NCBI RefSeq assembly: GCF_004117875.1
Contig: NZ_RAHW01000002.1
Location: 248,001 to 312,000, forward strand
Length of the DNA stretch: 64,000 nucleotides
DNA from: Geomonas oryzae
GTDB lineage: Bacteria; Desulfobacterota; Desulfuromonadia; Geobacterales; Geobacteraceae
Direction of reading: 5' to 3'
Shown here: piece after piece, positions 60,794 to 64,000 of the stretch
Numbering within the stretch: the first letter of the stretch is position 1
Layout: each line of letters begins with the position of its first letter
Made by a program: the position numbers and the translations under genes
Notes under the pieces: generated by a model
Seen by the model: only the letters and a program-made list of their open reading frames with translations
Told to the model about the DNA's origin: nothing
The model's database searches: none

Positions 60794-62935
60794 GTGGCGC
60801 AGCAAACGGCTGACATACCACTTCAAGACCTGCTGGTGCAGCTGAAGGAGCTTCCCTCCCTCGCGCACTACAGCCTTACCCTGTACCGCAGGCGTAACGG
60901 CGCCGTCGCGTCCTGTCAACATTTCGAAACCTGCTCCACCATCATCGAAGACCCTCTCTGCCGCGACGTATCCCGCCAGTTTTTCGAAGAAAACATGGAC
61001 GTCTTCTTCGAGGAGGGAACTCCGTCGGTGTGCCGCTACGGCGGCGGCTTCCTCGGCTTTCTCATCCCCTTCGGCGTCGGGGGCGACGATTGCTGCCTCG
61101 TGGGCGACGGGGTGCGCGACGAGTCCATCGACCTGTGGCAGCTTGCCGCCCTCTCCCGAACCGAAGGGGGCGGGGATGCCTTTTCGCTGCTCCCCTACGT
61201 GGAATCGCTTCACACCGCGCGTTACGAAGAGGTGGAAAACGTCGCTCAGGAAGTGGGGCGCGCCATCGAGCAATACCGCTTCCCGACGGCAAGCCCCCCC
61301 CTCCCGCAGATCGTCACCGCTCCCTGCGAATCGGTCACCGACCAGCGCCTTCAGGCCGTCTCCCAGGCGCTCGAGCGTATCGACCGATGTACCTCGGTCA
61401 CCGCCTGCGTCGCCATCGGCTGCGAGACCATAGCCGCCGAGTTCGAGGTCCCGCGCATCGCCGTGGCGCTCCCAGACGCCGAGGGTAAATCCTATCCGGT
61501 GACCGGCGTGTGGGGGATGCCCGACGAGATCGGGGTCGTTCCGGCCGAGTCCCTGCACCTGTTCCTGGCGCCCGCCAAGGGGGGGAAAGCGGTCCCCTGC
61601 GACGCCAAGATGCGCGCCGCCCTCCCCGGGCTCAACGCCGCCATGTGCGCCTTCTTCCCTCTCAAGTCGCAAGGGGAGCGGCTGGGCTTTTTGGCGCTAC
61701 CGGAGAGCGATATCCCGCAGAACTCGGCCATGCTCGTCAACATGCTGACCGGCGCCATGGCCGCCAAAATGCGCTGGATCGTGAAGGACGCGGAACGCTC
61801 CAAGGAAAACGCCCTCTCCGAGCGCCTCATGTCGCTCACCGACACGCTGCTGCAGATCGACAGCAAGGAGCAGCTTTACGAGGCGATCATGAAGATCGCG
61901 TCCGACCTGATCGAGGCAACCCAGGGTTCCATCATGCTGATCGACAAGGACGGCGAGGGGATGCACATCGTCTTCACGCTCGGCATGACGCTCAACATCG
62001 CCCGCTGCCTGCAGTTGAAGGTCGGCAAGGGGATCGCCGGCATGGTGGCGAAGACCGGGCAGCCGCTCCTGGTGAACGACGTGGAGAAGGACAGCCGCGT
62101 CGCCATGGCCAACCGGCTCCGCTTCAAGTCCAAATCGCTCATCTGCATCCCGCTGAAACTCAAGGACAAGGTGATCGGGGTCTTGAACCTCTCGGACAAG
62201 AAGAACCTCCGCCCCTTCACCAACGGGGATCTGCAGCTCCTCACCTCGTTCGCGAACTTGGCCTCGCTCATGATCGAGCGCACCGAGGTGCTCGAGGAGT
62301 CCGAACGTTTCGAGCAGCTTTCGGTCACCGACGCCCTCACCGGACTTTACAACCGCCGCTTCCTGAAGAGCAGGCTCGAAGAGGAATTGAACCGCAGCAC
62401 GCGCCACAGCCTGAACCTCACCATCATCTTCATCGACCTCGACTTCTTCAAGAGCTACAACGACCTTTGCGGGCACCTGGCCGGGGACGAGGCGCTCAAG
62501 ATCACCGCGGACATCATCAAGGACTCGCTGCGCGAGATGGATATCGTCGCGCGCTACGGCGGCGAGGAGTTCTGCGCGGTCCTTCCAGGGACCTCGAAGA
62601 GCGAGGCCATGATAGTCGCCGAGAGGATCCGCACCGAGATCGAGGGCAAGCGCTTCCCAGGCGAGAGCGATATTCCGCTGAGGCGCCTGACGGCAAGCCT
62701 CGGCGTCGCCTCCTTCCCCGAGGACGGCCGGACCTTCCACGATCTGGTGCACGCCTCCGACGTCGCGCTCTATGAGGCGAAGGCGCGCGGCAGAAACCGC
62801 ACCGTCGCGGCGCGAAGCTCCGCGCCGCAAGCCGAGAAAAGCGTCGACGTGGAGCCGCGCCAGGGCGCGTCTTCCCTCGCTAAAACCCTCGATTTCAACG
62901 CCTACCTGGAGGCCTCGCTGCAGTCCAAAGGATGA
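60794..62935 (+). CDS. PocR-like/GAF/GGDEF diguanylate cyclase
   Basis: A 713-residue soluble signalling protein. The N-terminal 140 residues have HFETCSTIIEDPLCRDVSRQ and a Gly-rich FLGFLIPFGVGG, reminiscent of PocR-type ligand domains. A GAF-like region (about 190-330) is followed by a clear GAF domain (about 350-500, with GKGIAGMVAKTGQPLLVNDV). The C-terminal GGDEF domain has LTGLYNRRFLKSRLEEEL and ARYGGEEFCAVLPG, with REMD at the inhibitory site. GTG 60794 is chosen with GGAG upstream; TTG 60665 is an alternative. Divergent from the histidine kinase; both may serve one pathway. Confidence 0.88.
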   Translation: MAQQTADIPLQDLLVQLKELPSLAHYSLTLYRRRNGAVASCQHFETCSTIIEDPLCRDVSRQFFEENMDVFFEEGTPSVCRYGGGFLGFLIPFGVGGDDCCLVGDGVRDESIDLWQLAALSRTEGGGDAFSLLPYVESLHTARYEEVENVAQEVGRAIEQYRFPTASPPLPQIVTAPCESVTDQRLQAVSQALERIDRCTSVTACVAIGCETIAAEFEVPRIAVALPDAEGKSYPVTGVWGMPDEIGVVPAESLHLFLAPAKGGKAVPCDAKMRAALPGLNAAMCAFFPLKSQGERLGFLALPESDIPQNSAMLVNMLTGAMAAKMRWIVKDAERSKENALSERLMSLTDTLLQIDSKEQLYEAIMKIASDLIEATQGSIMLIDKDGEGMHIVFTLGMTLNIARCLQLKVGKGIAGMVAKTGQPLLVNDVEKDSRVAMANRLRFKSKSLICIPLKLKDKVIGVLNLSDKKNLRPFTNGDLQLLTSFANLASLMIERTEVLEESERFEQLSVTDALTGLYNRRFLKSRLEEELNRSTRHSLNLTIIFIDLDFFKSYNDLCGHLAGDEALKITADIIKDSLREMDIVARYGGEEFCAVLPGTSKSEAMIVAERIRTEIEGKRFPGESDIPLRRLTASLGVASFPEDGRTFHDLVHASDVALYEAKARGRNRTVAARSSAPQAEKSVDVEPRQGASSLAKTLDFNAYLEASLQSKG

Positions 62936-63162
62936 CGTCCCCTCAAGCTGAACGCTCAACGTCCTTCCCTCCTGAAACAACCTCGGCTACTGCTGTATTT
63001 TTGTTGCTTCACACGGCGTTTTATTAGTGAAAATGTGTACGAATCGTGCTAATAATCACATCGCGCTTCGGAAGCATGCTTTGCGCTCTGCTGACAGCCG
63101 CCGGTCCCGGTTGAATTCGGCAGCACAGCCTTTGCTTTCTCCTGTCGCCATGTGAGGTACTG
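62936..63162. other. Intergenic region before the PilZ-like gene
   Basis: 227 bases. An AT-rich middle part (about 62993-63060, with GTTTTATTAGTGAAAATGTG) is the probable promoter. No RNA or small gene recognised. Confidence 0.4.
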
Positions 63163-64000
63163 ATGAAAGACGCCAGCAAGATTCTTCAATTTGCCCGGCC
63201 AGATACAGTAATAGAATTTGCACCCGGTTCAGAAAAGGAAGTTGGTCTAAACAAACTGATCAACAAACTGAACTTCATCAACTTCCAGGAAGAATCCATC
63301 CTTGTCAACTTCAGGCACACGAAGTACCCCCGCACGGTAACCATCGAGGCGGCTCCCCTCCCCTGTCTCAACAACAAGCTCGAATGCCGCTGGATCACGA
63401 CCGACGCCATGAACGCGTCGACCGTCGGCTGCGTTTTCGACAACATATTCGTCGTGAGCGGCCACCGGCTCATCATGGCCGAGCCCGAGCTGATCAGCAT
63501 CGACGAGGAAGGCGCCACCTTCCTCCTTCCCGACAAATGCATCGAGGTGAACTACCGGAAGTCGCGCCGGCACCCCTGCCAGGGAATCGCCGTCGAGCTC
63601 TTTCAAAACGGTGCGCGCCTGAACGGTACCCTGCTCGATTTCAGCGCCCTCTCCTTCAGGGTCGAGGCGACGGGAGACGGCAGCAGGAACTTCAACTGGA
63701 TCAACGACGAAGCGCCGGTGCAGGTCATCTTCAGCGACGACCACACCACCCTCTATTCGGCCGAGTGCCGCATCGCGACCCAGACGCTCGGGAACAGCCG
63801 CAGGATCTACGTCCTGGAACCGCTGCAGGCCCACATGAGGCGCTTCAAGGCGAAGGAGGTCCGCAGCCTCCGCCACGAACTGCTCCCCTTGCCCAATGCC
63901 GTATTCAGGCACCCCTTCAGTCACAGAAACATCGACCTGAAGGTACTGGACATCTCCGGTTCCGGCTTTTCCGTGTGCGAGGATTTCGAGTCGAGCGTCC
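63163..64000 (+). CDS. PilZ-like domain protein, 3' end outside window
   Basis: The first 279 residues are visible and open to the window edge. GAGG precedes ATG 63163. A first segment of about 125 residues is unrecognised. Then RKSRRHPCQGIAVELFQNG followed by LLDFSALSFRVEA looks like the PilZ RxxxR plus (D/N)xSxxG c-di-GMP site. A second, similar one begins RHPFSHRNIDLKVLDISGSG. If both bind, this would be a c-di-GMP receptor next to a diguanylate cyclase gene. A minus-strand open frame across the same DNA is a shadow. Confidence 0.7.
   Translation, partial: MKDASKILQFARPDTVIEFAPGSEKEVGLNKLINKLNFINFQEESILVNFRHTKYPRTVTIEAAPLPCLNNKLECRWITTDAMNASTVGCVFDNIFVVSGHRLIMAEPELISIDEEGATFLLPDKCIEVNYRKSRRHPCQGIAVELFQNGARLNGTLLDFSALSFRVEATGDGSRNFNWINDEAPVQVIFSDDHTTLYSAECRIATQTLGNSRRIYVLEPLQAHMRRFKAKEVRSLRHELLPLPNAVFRHPFSHRNIDLKVLDISGSGFSVCEDFESSV

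Noticed and set aside
63247-63924. 225-aa minus-strand frame at the right end
   Set aside because: The plus frame from ATG 63163 has a ribosome site and two PilZ-like motifs and runs to the window edge.

Overview
The window looks like a chromosomal segment of a Geobacteraceae-type delta-proteobacterium (Desulfuromonadia; Geobacter, Citrifermentans or Geomonas-like). This is inferred from high G+C, a pentaheme NrfA without the usual calcium ligand, an abundance of GGDEF, GAF and NIT signalling proteins, a Desulfovibrio-type FMN-binding protein and dispersed GC-rich intergenic repeats. No rRNA, tRNA, CRISPR array, prophage or insertion sequence was found.

Layout. 1-270: 5' part of rmlA (minus strand). 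388-2649: small zinc-ribbon protein, sfsA, an unknown protein and an RsbW-type anti-sigma kinase. 2653-6018: SWIM/SNF2 helicase. 6218-6743: array of about 25 units of 21 bp. 6938-10061: nudC, then agmatine deiminase and N-carbamoylputrescine amidase (putrescine synthesis). 10282-14439: a second, very large SNF2 helicase. 14654-19613: HAD dehalogenase, cysteine hydrolase, CHASE3/GAF/GGDEF protein, and a divergent FMN-binding protein / MocR regulator pair. 19777-25300: small cytochrome c, LemA plus M48 peptidase, MFS transporter, and a TetR-cupin operon with a perfect palindromic operator.

25429-27986 is the most interesting locus. A B12-binding radical SAM enzyme is followed by a 225-aa protein carrying four copies of the nonapeptide FRPPPEP(A/V)H. 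The copies differ at synonymous positions but are almost identical as peptides. This suggests an undescribed peptide or protein modification system.

28266-36116: EamA transporter, lipoprotein plus small membrane protein, an operon of a cysteine-free protein, DASS symporter, Rrf2 regulator and PfkB kinase, and a divergent MuiA-like protein. 36498-39494: metalloprotease / TolB-propeller / Omp85-barrel fusion. 39543-44082: atypical SDR, then nrfA divergent from a NIT-domain chemoreceptor with a CRP/FNR-type palindrome between them (a nitrite respiration and taxis module). 44123-47737: PAS-GGDEF protein and an overlapping Na/Pi symporter-Ppx/GppA pair. 47873-51016: a small unknown, RNA m5U methyltransferase, TPR protein and IHF/HU operon. 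51198-53050: infA, efp, epmA. 53192-56450: a BirA-type operator followed by bioB-bioD-bioA. 56662-58038: TatD nuclease fused to radical SAM. 58158-62935: divergent sensor histidine kinase and PocR-like/GAF/GGDEF protein. 63163-64000: PilZ-like protein, cut by the window end.

Three families of intergenic inverted-repeat elements recur between genes. Function calls rest on motif recognition by eye; no database search was run.
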